Positions 1 through 7,167 of a DNA stretch of 9,061 nt are shown here, piece after piece. The DNA comes from CAYSDH01 sp964429805 (GTDB lineage: Bacteria > Bacteroidota > Bacteroidia > Flavobacteriales_D > JABDKJ01), in NCBI GenBank assembly GCA_964429805.1, contig CAYSDH010000096.1, positions 1 to 9,061 on the forward strand. Direction: 5' to 3'. The notes under the pieces are model-generated. The model worked only from the letters and a program-made list of their open reading frames with translations. It had not been told where the DNA came from and made no database searches. Every line of letters starts with the position of its first letter. Position 1 is the first letter of the stretch. Made by a program: the position numbers and the translations under genes.

Positions 1-510
1 GAAGTACCCAGCAGCAGGGTAATCGTCAAAAACCGGAGAACTATTTTCCAAGGCAGGATCTGGAATGGTGGCTACGAATACCATTCCGAAGTCGTCTGCG
101 GTTGCGAGGTTTGTAGTTTCTCCTACTCGGCAACATCTCTCCCAAACAAGGTAGTATCCATTTGCTCTGTCTGGCAACTCTACGTCAATCTCGTAAACAC
201 CAATCTCTAAACAGAGGTCTGGCGTGAAGCACTCGTCTCCTAGAGTTGGTTGAGTAACATTTCCTAATGTCATGTTAAAAGACAAGTCAGTGAGCGGGGC
301 GTTTGTTCCCTCTTCAAATACAGACACGGTGACATCGTCATCAAAATCTGCAAGACCATTGAAGCAGTCTCTGTAGACAGTCATGGTCACGTGAAAAGTA
401 TTCTCAGAAACGTGAACTACTGACATGTCACCCCCCAAAATGTGGGAAGCAGAGAGGTCAGTGATACTCAAAGAGAACAGGGCTAGAGCAATAAGTTTGA
501 GATTCTTCAA
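1..510 (-). CDS. Secreted SHILGGD-type PKD/gliding-associated surface protein, N-terminal part (3' end beyond window)
   Basis: Reading the minus strand from 510 to 1 gives 170 open codons with no stop. A signal peptide is clear: a short basic start (KNLK), a hydrophobic core LIALALFSLSI, and a likely cut after LSA at residue 21. The mature protein begins SHILGGD, followed by a beta-rich stretch with TMTVYRDC (about residues 46-53), then YLVWERCCR and ENSSPVFDDYP near the window edge. This order is characteristic of large Bacteroidota surface proteins that often carry PKD repeats and a gliding-associated or T9SS C-terminal domain; that end lies outside the window. There is no in-frame ATG before the signal peptide. 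I chose TTG at 510 because it gives a normal signal peptide. An ATA at 525 and a TTG at 549 are alternatives. Family assignment is firm; the precise function is unknown, and adhesion or motility is only inferred from the family. Confidence 0.85.
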   Translation of the reverse strand, partial: MKNLKLIALALFSLSITDLSASHILGGDMSVVHVSENTFHVTMTVYRDCFNGLADFDDDVTVSVFEEGTNAPLTDLSFNMTLGNVTQPTLGDECFTPDLCLEIGVYEIDVELPDRANGYYLVWERCCRVGETTNLATADDFGMVFVATIPDPALENSSPVFDDYPAAGYF

Positions 511-538
511 TGTTGAGGTTTTTATAAAAATTGGTTGA

Positions 539-546
539 CTAAAGTA
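539..546 (-). promoter_or_regulatory. Possible Bacteroidota -7 element for the 510 gene
   Basis: The minus strand reads TACTTTAG, one mismatch from the Bacteroidota -7 consensus TAnnTTTG. It lies about 30 nt upstream of the TTG start at 510 and just upstream of the ATA at 525. No TTG -33 element is found at the usual spacing, so this is weak. If real, it would exclude the TTG at 549 as the start. Confidence 0.2.
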
Positions 547-680
547 CAATTTGTCAATGGTTTTGAGAAGTACGGTGATTATCGCTTTTTACCGTCATTG
601 GAATGCTGATAATGAGCTGTTTAGCGCTTTTGGAGGCTGTTTGAGTCAGCCATAAAGAATAAATTAAGTTCAATTACACA

Positions 681-688
681 TACTTTCG
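681..688 (+). promoter_or_regulatory. Possible Bacteroidota -7 element for the 693 gene
   Basis: TACTTTCG differs from TAnnTTTG at one position. It ends only 4 nt before the ATG at 693, so transcripts from it would be leaderless or nearly so, or translation would begin at the ATG at 702. No -33 TTG is present at the right spacing. Weak evidence. Confidence 0.15.
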
Positions 689-692
689 CGGC

Positions 693-1301
693 ATGATCGA
701 GATGATCGATGAGCGTTGCAGCATAGAAGAGACGGATGAGAAATTGTCCATTGTCATTGAAGGTACCATGGAGAGAAAGCATGAAACCATGCTCTTTGCC
801 TGGCTCATACTCTGGCTCATTCTTGGCGTGGTGGCTTTCAGAGAATTAATCTATGGCGGAGTCAGTGCCAATGGAGAGGCCTATTCTCCAGCTATTTTTC
901 TGGCCATTAAGATTTACTTGGTCTTTTGGACTTATTTCCTCTTTAAGATAGGACGCGCATTTCTCTGGAGTCGCGGGGGGAAAGAGCTTATCTTACTAAA
1001 GGACAACACCTTATTTGTGAAAAAGGCCATCTACGGTTATGGTCGTTCTAGAGAATTTCCGATTGAGAATATCTCCACACCGGAGATTTTAGCAAAGACA
1101 GATATGTCATTTCAAGACCAGATGGAGTCTTCGTTTTGGGTAGTAGGAGGGGAGAAAATCTTGTTTGATAGTTTTGGAAAGCGATTTGGCTTTGGCAGAA
1201 AAATCAATGATGGGCTGGCCAAGACCATTCTAAAAAGAGTCAACAAGCGCTTAAAGATGATTAAAAAAGCCGCTGATTCAGTCGAGGCTGAAAGCGATTG
1301 A
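693..1301 (+). CDS. Two-helix membrane protein of unknown function, possible bacterial PH-like domain
   Basis: This 202-residue protein has a short acidic N-terminus with a beta-type segment (EKLSIVIEG, about residues 16-24). A first membrane helix follows at about residues 33-49 (MLFAWLILWLILGVVAF), then a polar loop, then a second helix at about 67-86. The rest is cytoplasmic-looking: LILLKDNTLFVKK and later beta-like strands, ending in a basic helix (LKRVNKRLKMIKK). Two helices followed by a small beta-rich domain resembles small Bacteroidota membrane proteins with a bacterial PH-like fold, but I see no diagnostic motif, so the function stays open. ATG at 693 is used; ATG at 702 is almost as good, and ATG at 768 would remove the beta-type segment. 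The last 24 bp overlap the end of the convergent CoA-transferase gene. No terminator is visible after the stop. Confidence 0.75.
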   Translation: MIEMIDERCSIEETDEKLSIVIEGTMERKHETMLFAWLILWLILGVVAFRELIYGGVSANGEAYSPAIFLAIKIYLVFWTYFLFKIGRAFLWSRGGKELILLKDNTLFVKKAIYGYGRSREFPIENISTPEILAKTDMSFQDQMESSFWVVGGEKILFDSFGKRFGFGRKINDGLAKTILKRVNKRLKMIKKAADSVEAESD

Positions 1302-2348
1302 TTTTAAACGGCTCATTTTTCCAAACTTATTGTCATCAGTTAAGGTCATTTCTTTAGCAAGTGGACTTGATAGGACATCATCTAGTTTTCTGACACGACC
1401 TATGGGCACTTTTTGAGAGAGGCAGGCTTTTTCAAACGACTCGGCATCTAACTGAGCGATGCGTTGCTGAAGAGCAGCGAGTAATTCTTCTCTATGACTT
1501 ACGCGTTTATGATTTGTGCTATACTGCTCTGCAGTGGTCAGATCTTCAGAGTTTAAGAGTGTGCAGAGTTTGACGAACTGCTGGTCTGTGCCAATGGCGA
1601 GTATAAATGTGACTTGGTCATTCGTTTCGACTAGCTCTCCATAAGGCGCAATATTTGGGTGCAACGTACCAAGTGGTGATGCCACATGTCCTTCCATGAG
1701 ATAATTACTCGCTTGATTAATCAGCGAGGCCAAAGCCGTTTCTTCAAGCGAGCAAGTGATGTTGCTTCCTTTTCCTGTGCGTTCTTTTTTGAGCAAGGCC
1801 ATCAGTATGGCTTCTTTGACTTGGTGTGCGGTCAGCACGTCAATCATGGCCACGGGCATCTTTGCTAGTTCTCCTTTAGTAGATCCTGTCATGCTTAAAA
1901 ATCCGGTCTCGGCTTGCAGCACTGCATCAAAAGCGGTCTTGTTAGGAGAGGATTTAAATCCAGTGATTGATGCGTAGATTAGTCCAGGTGACTTTGATCT
2001 GAGACTCGGCTCATCCAAGCCAAACTTTGCGGCACTCTCTGCTTTTAAATTATTGATGACAACATCTGCACCGTGTATCAACGCAATGACTTCATTGAGC
2101 TGAATAGAGTCATTAAAGTTCTTAAAAATGTGGCGCTTGCCATAGTTGATACTCGCGAAATAAGCGGAGTTTCTTGAAGCAGAATCTTCACTGGGTAGTT
2201 TCCACTGTCGAGTCATGTCGCCTTGGGTCGAAGAGTTTTCTACCTTAATTACTTCGGCCCCAAGCTCTGCGAAAAACATTCCCACGGCTGGACCAGCCAG
2301 CACACTGGCCAGCTCTACGACTTTGAGACCTACGAAAAAACTGTTCAT
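1278..2348 (-). CDS. CaiB/BaiF family III CoA-transferase
   Basis: This cytoplasmic enzyme family moves coenzyme A between carboxylic acids; alpha-methylacyl-CoA racemase belongs to the same fold. The 356-residue product opens with the family hallmark GLKVVELASVLAGPAVGMFF and AELGAEVIKVEN (about residues 7-38), then NYGKR (68-72), ADVVINN (94-100), and PGLIYASITGF (121-131). FDAVLQAETGFLSMTG follows, where Asp141 sits at the position of the catalytic Asp that forms the acyl anhydride. Later come AMIDVLTAHQ and the family's helix-rich middle. The FDxxxQAxxG form suits a transferase better than a racemase, whose motif is usually GHDxNY. The loop before Asp141 is short and lacks the common Gly-Gln. 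The length is at the low end of the family. Its ATG overlaps the TGA of the upstream RNase gene as ATGA, so translation is probably coupled. Family assignment is firm; the substrate cannot be told. Confidence 0.9.
   Translation of the reverse strand: MNSFFVGLKVVELASVLAGPAVGMFFAELGAEVIKVENSSTQGDMTRQWKLPSEDSASRNSAYFASINYGKRHIFKNFNDSIQLNEVIALIHGADVVINNLKAESAAKFGLDEPSLRSKSPGLIYASITGFKSSPNKTAFDAVLQAETGFLSMTGSTKGELAKMPVAMIDVLTAHQVKEAILMALLKKERTGKGSNITCSLEETALASLINQASNYLMEGHVASPLGTLHPNIAPYGELVETNDQVTFILAIGTDQQFVKLCTLLNSEDLTTAEQYSTNHKRVSHREELLAALQQRIAQLDAESFEKACLSQKVPIGRVRKLDDVLSSPLAKEMTLTDDNKFGKMSRLKSIAFSLD
2345..2348 (-). other. ATGA stop/start overlap coupling RNase and CoA-transferase genes
   Basis: On the minus strand the RNase reads ...GAG TTA AAA TGA, and the ATG of the CoA-transferase uses the last A of the Lys codon plus TG of the stop. 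Such 4-bp overlaps usually mean one transcript and termination-reinitiation by the same ribosome. No Shine-Dalgarno sequence precedes it. Confidence 0.85.
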
Positions 2349-3754
2349 TTTAACTCAACTACATCCCCAAGTTTGGGAATGCTGATTTTTTTAAATCCGG
2401 CTTCTGTGAGTTCTTTAGCCATCACTTCTTGTCGTGCTATTACTCCATGCACTAAGAAAATCTCTTTGAGCTTTTCTCTGCTCTGATTGTCTAAAAACTC
2501 GACCATTTCAGTTTGGTCTCCATGTGCGGAGAAAGAGTGCATGCGTCTGATCTGAGCTTTGACTTTTTTCTCTTCTCCAAACACTCTAATTTTTTCAGCA
2601 CCCTTTGAGAGCTGCGCACCGATGGTGCCTTCGGCACAGTACCTGACAATTAGAATGGTGTTGCGCGGATTTTCAATCGTGTTGTTAATGTGATGCACTA
2701 TTCGGCCTGCGGTTATCATACCTGATGCAGAAATAATGACGCAAGGCTTTTTGAGATCATTGATTTTTTTTGAGTCATCTGCTTTGCGCACATAATTCAA
2801 TTTGTTGAATCCGAAAGGGTCTGGATCGTTGACGAGATAGTTAAGTATCTGTGTGTCATAGCACTCTGGGTGTGTTTTAAAAATATCAGTTGCATTGATG
2901 GCCAGCGGGCTGTCTACAAAGACGGGTATAGAAGGAAGTTTGCCCTCGTTGGCCAGTTGGTCCATCATGTAAACTAGTTCTTGGGTACGTCCGACACTAA
3001 ATGCTGGGATGACTAATTTTCCTTTATTCTGCACGCAGCACTCCTCAATAATTTTTAAGAGTTCTTCTCGCTCAGCTGGTTTAGCCAAGTGATTTTTACC
3101 ACCATAAGTTGACTCACAAAGCATGTAGTCCACATGTGGCATTGGTTCTGGGTCGCGGAGTATAGGTCTGTCCGGTCTACCGATGTCTCCTGTAAAACCT
3201 ACGGTGGCCGTCTCGTTATTCTCTCTTTTGACTTTTAGGGTCACAGACGCACTGCCCAAAATGTGGCCTGAGTCTCTGAGTAACACCTTGGTGCCATCAG
3301 CAAAATCAAACCACTCGCCATAGCCTATACTGACAAATTGGTTCATGCACTTCTCTACATCTTTGACCGTGTAAAGTGGTTCGTGGCGCTTCTTAGATTT
3401 TTTCTTTTTCGCTCGTTTGTTTTTGTACTCGGCATCTTTTTCTTGGATAAACGCACTGTCAAGTAACATGATTGTAGCCAAGTCTCTTGTTGCGTATGTA
3501 CAGAGAATAGGACCTTCAAAACCGTCCTTAACAAGTTTTGGAATACGGCCGCAATGATCAATGTGTGCATGAGACAGAACCATATAGTCGAGCTGTTTTG
3601 GGTCAAATCTAAACGACTCGTTGAAGTTCTCTAACTCATCGGCATGACCTTGATATAGTCCGCAGTCAAGCAGTATTTGCTTTCCAGAATCTAATGTCAG
3701 CAAGTGACTACTTCCAGTTACTGCACGTGCCGCGCCACAAAATTTGATGTTCAT
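2345..3754 (-). CDS. Beta-CASP metallo-beta-lactamase-fold ribonuclease (CPSF/Ysh1-like)
   Basis: The 469-residue product has every signature of a zinc-dependent beta-CASP RNA nuclease. Seen in order: LLDCGLYQG (28-36); SHAHIDHCG (61-69) giving the metal ligands His62, His64, Asp66 and His67; DSGHILGSA (His164); FTGDIGRP (Asp190); the beta-CASP acidic motif LCESTYG (Glu214); SASGMITAGRIVHH (342-355); and FSAHGDQTE with His411. The length matches bacterial CPSF-type enzymes, which are single-chain and lack the C-terminal domain of RNase J. A strongly basic stretch, K116-K122 with flanking Lys and Arg, lies between the two metal-site halves. By family it cuts RNA as an endo- or exonuclease in the cytoplasm; its targets are unknown. 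It is the first gene of a pair with the CoA-transferase. A terminator upstream isolates it from the T9SS gene, so it probably has its own promoter in 3755-3840, although I see no convincing consensus there. Confidence 0.93.
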   Translation of the reverse strand: MNIKFCGAARAVTGSSHLLTLDSGKQILLDCGLYQGHADELENFNESFRFDPKQLDYMVLSHAHIDHCGRIPKLVKDGFEGPILCTYATRDLATIMLLDSAFIQEKDAEYKNKRAKKKKSKKRHEPLYTVKDVEKCMNQFVSIGYGEWFDFADGTKVLLRDSGHILGSASVTLKVKRENNETATVGFTGDIGRPDRPILRDPEPMPHVDYMLCESTYGGKNHLAKPAEREELLKIIEECCVQNKGKLVIPAFSVGRTQELVYMMDQLANEGKLPSIPVFVDSPLAINATDIFKTHPECYDTQILNYLVNDPDPFGFNKLNYVRKADDSKKINDLKKPCVIISASGMITAGRIVHHINNTIENPRNTILIVRYCAEGTIGAQLSKGAEKIRVFGEEKKVKAQIRRMHSFSAHGDQTEMVEFLDNQSREKLKEIFLVHGVIARQEVMAKELTEAGFKKISIPKLGDVVELK

Positions 3755-3840
3755 TTTTTATTTCTCTTTATACAAATAAAGCGATACGCATCCATTAGTA
3801 ATTCATTCTCAAGAATTGATTTCAACACCCATCTATGCTC

Positions 3841-3872
3841 AATAAAAAAGGGGCTCCACGCATGAAGCCCCC
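3841..3872 (-). terminator. Intrinsic terminator of the T9SS cargo gene
   Basis: On the minus strand, 25 nt past the stop codon at 3897, AGCCCC/GGGGCT arms (3866-3871 and 3850-3855) form a 6-bp GC-rich stem with a 10-nt loop. The stem is followed directly by TTTTTTATT, a good U-tract. In the plus direction the hairpin is followed by A residues, so it acts only on the minus strand. It should stop transcription before the RNase/CoA-transferase pair. Confidence 0.85.
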
Positions 3873-3896
3873 TAAAAAATAAAGTTAATGTGGTTC

Positions 3897-6833
3897 TTAT
3901 CTCACCACAAATTTGGCAATCTTTCCAGCCTTGGCATTCCATAGTCGGGCAAGGTATGTTCCTTTAGCTGCACCGTTCATGTCTAACTCATAGCGATATT
4001 GACCATTAACGGGAGTCACCCAATTCTCGATAATTTTCTTTCCTTGAATATCGATAATTGAAATCAGCAGCTGCTCATTAAATACATCAGAATCAAACTG
4101 AATAGAGTAGGTGCCATTTTCCATGTCTATCACTTGCAGGTTTTCATATCCTAAAATCTGTTCGTCTAGACCAACAGGGCTTAGTGATGCCGTGTAGTCT
4201 TCAGTTTCACCAAAGTCAGTATCGTCACAGGCTTCATCAGGAACAGCCTGGTTCCAGTTAGCCTTCATTCTCATGAGGTGGTCTCCTAGGGTGGCACCAG
4301 CTGGAACAGTTAGCGTCATGGTCTCTGTGTATGAGCCAGGACCTTCGCCCGGAGCTATCTGATAATCATTAACAACTATCTCGTCTGTTGTGAATGTGAA
4401 ATCATCGTTGAAGTCAATCCACACTTTGATAAATTGACTACCGTAACCAGTGGACACCGTAAGGTCATGATCTGCACCAGTGTTAAGTTGAGCACTCATA
4501 CTTGTGAAATCACTGTATCCATTTGCTCCACAGTCTGACGGGTTCATGAGCGTAGTGATTACTACTTCTTGAAAACCATCTCCAAATGAGCAATCAATGT
4601 CCGGCTGACAGAATTCTTTTTCAACCGTTACACTAGTAGCATCATTACTTGTATCACTGTCTCCTGCGAGTGAGGTAGTGGCACTGATAACGTATTCTCC
4701 TAAAACTGATAGATCAGCAGTAGTTGTAAATGTGTACGTCATTACATCATCGCCAGCCAAGGGGCCTGGCACTACTTCTGTGATTTGGGCTCCGCCATCT
4801 ATAGAGTACGATACATCAAAGTTACTTTGAGAAGCACCACCGAAGTTTTGAATGGTAACAATAACACTTTCCGTGGCACTTAAGTCAGTGCCAGTAATTG
4901 GAGCCGTAATGGCCGTTACGCCAATGTCATCTGGATGTAAGTTGGTGACTTGCACACTCACGGTGTCATTAGTCAAGTTCTCATCACTACCAAGCGAAAC
5001 TGCAGCAGTAATAGTATAAGTCTGACCAACAGTAGAGAAGTCAGCCGTTTGCGTAAAGACATAAGGAGCATTAGCACCGCTTGCTACAGGACCAGCCACC
5101 GTTTCATTTACCCATGGACCACCATCTACTTGGTAGCTTACTGGAATGTTAGACTGCTCTTCGATTCCATAGTTACGTACTGTGATTCCTATGATTTCGT
5201 CTGAAGACAACACAGCGTTAACTGGATTGTCAATACTTAGCGCACCCATGTCATTCGCTAAGTCTGGTGCGAGTTTAAACACACCTACCACATTGTCTCT
5301 TCCCGGATTAAAGTATTCGGCTATGTGCCAAAAACTTTTCCCATCAGCAGGATCAAGAGTCATGTGCACGTAATCTGCGACTCGCGTGCTGCTACTTTCA
5401 TTAGACCCCTGCGCGATGAGTGTTTCATCAACTGTCATGACATTCAATGGGTCAGCATTAAATCGCCCTGTATAATGTATGGCAATGTTATCTTCAGTAC
5501 TCACAGTTGTGTATGCTAGACCAATATTTCCATTGTCATCCATTGCCATACTTCCACTAAATGCGTGTCTTCCTGACACAGGCGAGATATATGTTCCTTC
5601 TTGATAGATAGACCACGGCATGCCTTCTGCATCTTGTCTAAGTTCAAACCATCGAATACCCGCAAGCTCACCTCCAGAGCCATCAGTGTCAACTACAAAG
5701 TTGAATAAGGCAGAATTATAACCTGGAAACTTTCGCCATTGAGCTTGGTTCATGATAGTCGCCTGAAGGGCGTCAACATCTGGGCCAGTTGCTTGCTCTA
5801 GATTTGCGAATGACCCACCGTCAAAGACTGAAGTAAAGTCAGAGGTCATTATTTCGGTTGGACCAGTGATGGTACTTGAAGCCACGTTGGCCCAATCTAC
5901 AGCAATGTTCCAAAGTTTCACATGGTCATCAGCTACTCCAGCCCACGCATCATCCTGAAGATAGACTACCGTGTGGTCGCCAGACGGAGTGTCACCAGCT
6001 GTCCAGTTTAGACCATGTGGACTGTAAAATCCACCCGTTGCGATACCAGGTAATGGAAAACCAACATACTGCGCAGGCGCACCGTCAAGCATTTTTTCAC
6101 GCTCTACGGCCCACACACGGTCTCCGTTTGCTCCATTATTCACATTGGCTGTGATGTAGTATGCGTCATGCCAGATTGAAAATTTGGTGTAGTCAGGAAA
6201 TGCACCAGTCTCAAATTGATTGAGGTAGAGGTACCATCCGTCATTCACAGGGTCCGGACCTTCACAGATGGCCATTTCAAATCCGTTTGGACTACTGTCA
6301 AACTCTGTAATAATAAAGCGGTCAGCCTCATGGTCATAAAGTATAATTGGGTCTCCAGTGGCATTTCCAGTCAGTACAGTGGCCAAAGAGGCTTCTGCCA
6401 CAAGTGGGTTGCCATCTTTGTCAAAAATTCTGAAGCCTGTATTCCAGGCAGCTAAATAGTGATTAGGACCTACAGCTCCGGTCGGGTCAGTAGGAGTGAT
6501 GTTTGAGTTTTGATCTGCATCAAACACCAAGGTAGGCGTACGTCCCTGATATTTACTGGCAGAACGCTGCGACTGAATCAACGGGTCATTTCCTTTTGGA
6601 TATCCCTTACCTGGAATAGCCTTATTTGCGCCTCGGTGCTTAAGATTCACCTCGGTCGGTTTGTCAGGATTAACAGAAGGAATAAATGTTCCGTTTGCTA
6701 TTTGATCAGCTAAACTCGGAACATACTTGACGGTTGTAATGATTCCGTTAGAACTAGGGTGCGACTGTTTTGCTTCTTGTGCAACAAGGCTCGCACAGGC
6801 CATGATGCTTATGAGGATAAAAATTTTTCTCAT
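3897..6833 (-). CDS. T9SS-exported multidomain protein: propeller-like region, 2 CARDB, GEVED, C-terminal sorting domain
   Basis: The 978-residue product starts with a signal peptide (MRKIFILISIMACASLVAQ, cut near residue 18-19). Residues about 100-525 form one large beta-rich region with PTDPTGAVGPNHY (114-126), GDPIILYDHEADRF (about 160-172) and FPDYTKFSIWHDAYY (about 212-226). This pattern recurs in secreted bacterial proteins and suggests a propeller, but no catalytic role is assignable. Two CARDB Ig-like repeats follow, at about 529-632 and 633-738, each with a VxNxG...SYxxDGG core. A GEVED domain at about 740-882 contains WIDFNDD and FGETEDYTASL. Residues about 890-978 are a T9SS type A sorting domain (LLISIIDIQGKKI, GTYLARLWN, final KFVVR), removed on export in known cases. 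The ATG at 6833 gives the complete signal peptide. The gene is monocistronic, with its own terminator. Location outside the cell or on its surface is well supported; a role in adhesion is only a guess. Confidence 0.92.
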   Translation of the reverse strand: MRKIFILISIMACASLVAQEAKQSHPSSNGIITTVKYVPSLADQIANGTFIPSVNPDKPTEVNLKHRGANKAIPGKGYPKGNDPLIQSQRSASKYQGRTPTLVFDADQNSNITPTDPTGAVGPNHYLAAWNTGFRIFDKDGNPLVAEASLATVLTGNATGDPIILYDHEADRFIITEFDSSPNGFEMAICEGPDPVNDGWYLYLNQFETGAFPDYTKFSIWHDAYYITANVNNGANGDRVWAVEREKMLDGAPAQYVGFPLPGIATGGFYSPHGLNWTAGDTPSGDHTVVYLQDDAWAGVADDHVKLWNIAVDWANVASSTITGPTEIMTSDFTSVFDGGSFANLEQATGPDVDALQATIMNQAQWRKFPGYNSALFNFVVDTDGSGGELAGIRWFELRQDAEGMPWSIYQEGTYISPVSGRHAFSGSMAMDDNGNIGLAYTTVSTEDNIAIHYTGRFNADPLNVMTVDETLIAQGSNESSSTRVADYVHMTLDPADGKSFWHIAEYFNPGRDNVVGVFKLAPDLANDMGALSIDNPVNAVLSSDEIIGITVRNYGIEEQSNIPVSYQVDGGPWVNETVAGPVASGANAPYVFTQTADFSTVGQTYTITAAVSLGSDENLTNDTVSVQVTNLHPDDIGVTAITAPITGTDLSATESVIVTIQNFGGASQSNFDVSYSIDGGAQITEVVPGPLAGDDVMTYTFTTTADLSVLGEYVISATTSLAGDSDTSNDATSVTVEKEFCQPDIDCSFGDGFQEVVITTLMNPSDCGANGYSDFTSMSAQLNTGADHDLTVSTGYGSQFIKVWIDFNDDFTFTTDEIVVNDYQIAPGEGPGSYTETMTLTVPAGATLGDHLMRMKANWNQAVPDEACDDTDFGETEDYTASLSPVGLDEQILGYENLQVIDMENGTYSIQFDSDVFNEQLLISIIDIQGKKIIENWVTPVNGQYRYELDMNGAAKGTYLARLWNAKAGKIAKFVVR
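4620..5249 (-). repeat. Tandem CARDB repeat coding region
   Basis: Two successive units of about 104-106 residues start at Met529 (codon 5247-5249) and His633 (codon 4935-4937). Both share a GALS/GVTA opening, an ITVRNYG/VTIQNFG strand, SYQVDGG/SYSIDGG, a VAGP/VPGP turn, a FTQTADFS/FTTTADLS segment and a closing SLGSDENLTND/SLAGDSDTSND. The similarity is at protein level and indicates an old internal duplication. Confidence 0.8.
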
Positions 6834-6874
6834 CTAAAAATTGAGATTTTGTGAATTTGATAATAACAACGCTA

Positions 6875-6882
6875 CGAAACTA
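6875..6882 (-). promoter_or_regulatory. Possible Bacteroidota -7 element for the T9SS cargo gene
   Basis: The minus strand reads TAGTTTCG, one mismatch from TAnnTTTG, about 41 nt upstream of the ATG at 6833, a reasonable leader length. No TTG -33 motif lies at the expected 19-21 nt spacing, so the call is tentative. Confidence 0.25.
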
Positions 6883-6927
6883 TCGAATTAGGATGCTGAA
6901 TCACTGACTTGTGATAAGTCGTTGAAA

Positions 6928-6946
6928 AAAAACGATAATCATTATT
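6928..6946. promoter_or_regulatory. Fur-box-like operator candidate
   Basis: The segment contains GATAATCATTAT (6934-6945), an ATAAT-C-ATTAT palindrome. It agrees with 15 of 19 positions of the classical Fur consensus by eye, and with 12 of 15 of the 7-1-7 form. It lies about 95 bp upstream of the minus-strand T9SS gene and about 220 bp upstream of the plus-strand gene. The region is AT-rich, so chance is a real alternative, and neither flanking product is an obvious iron-uptake protein. Confidence 0.3.
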
Positions 6947-7167
6947 GTATCCTCTTCTCGCTTTTTTTGAATGATAATGGAGTGATTTTTAAATTATAAC
7001 GGGTCGCTGGCACAACTTCTTGTTGTTTTTAACATGTTCATTAGCAGTCTGGTAACAGCATTTTGGTAAATACGCTTTTCCCCTTTGGAGTGAAAGAATT
7101 GGCGTTTTCGTGAGTAGGTAATTACGCGAGCTAGCTGTACCTTCAGTATAACCTTAAACCCATAATC

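Larger units (their letters stand above)
511..692. other. Divergent intergenic region
   Basis: These 182 bp separate the minus-strand SHILGGD gene from the plus-strand membrane-protein gene and should hold both promoters. An inverted repeat, ACGGT at 572-576 and ACCGT at 591-595, flanks an AT-rich centre and could be a small operator or hairpin. Near-consensus -7 motifs face each way (539-546 minus, 681-688 plus). No small gene or RNA is recognisable. Confidence 0.4.
6834..7167. other. Divergent intergenic region between two exported-protein genes
   Basis: These 334 bp carry no recognisable gene. They should hold promoters for both flanking genes. Seen: an AT-rich palindrome at 6935-6945 resembling a Fur box; a 5-bp inverted repeat GACTT/AAGTC at 6906-6920; a second TGATAAT at 6972-6978; and a weak ACAAC/GTTGT hairpin at 7012-7026 followed by T residues to 7030. 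A near-consensus -7 motif (6875-6882) faces the minus-strand gene. No TAnnTTTG facing the 7168 gene is convincing. Confidence 0.45.

Noticed and set aside
3751..3942. A 63-codon minus-strand open frame across the terminator and the gap before the RNase gene
   Set aside because: It runs through the C-terminus of the T9SS gene in another frame and through the intrinsic terminator, and has no protein-like pattern.
7012..7030. Intrinsic terminator or small RNA end in the divergent region
   Set aside because: The stem is only 5 bp with three A-T pairs, and no gene precedes it on the plus strand.
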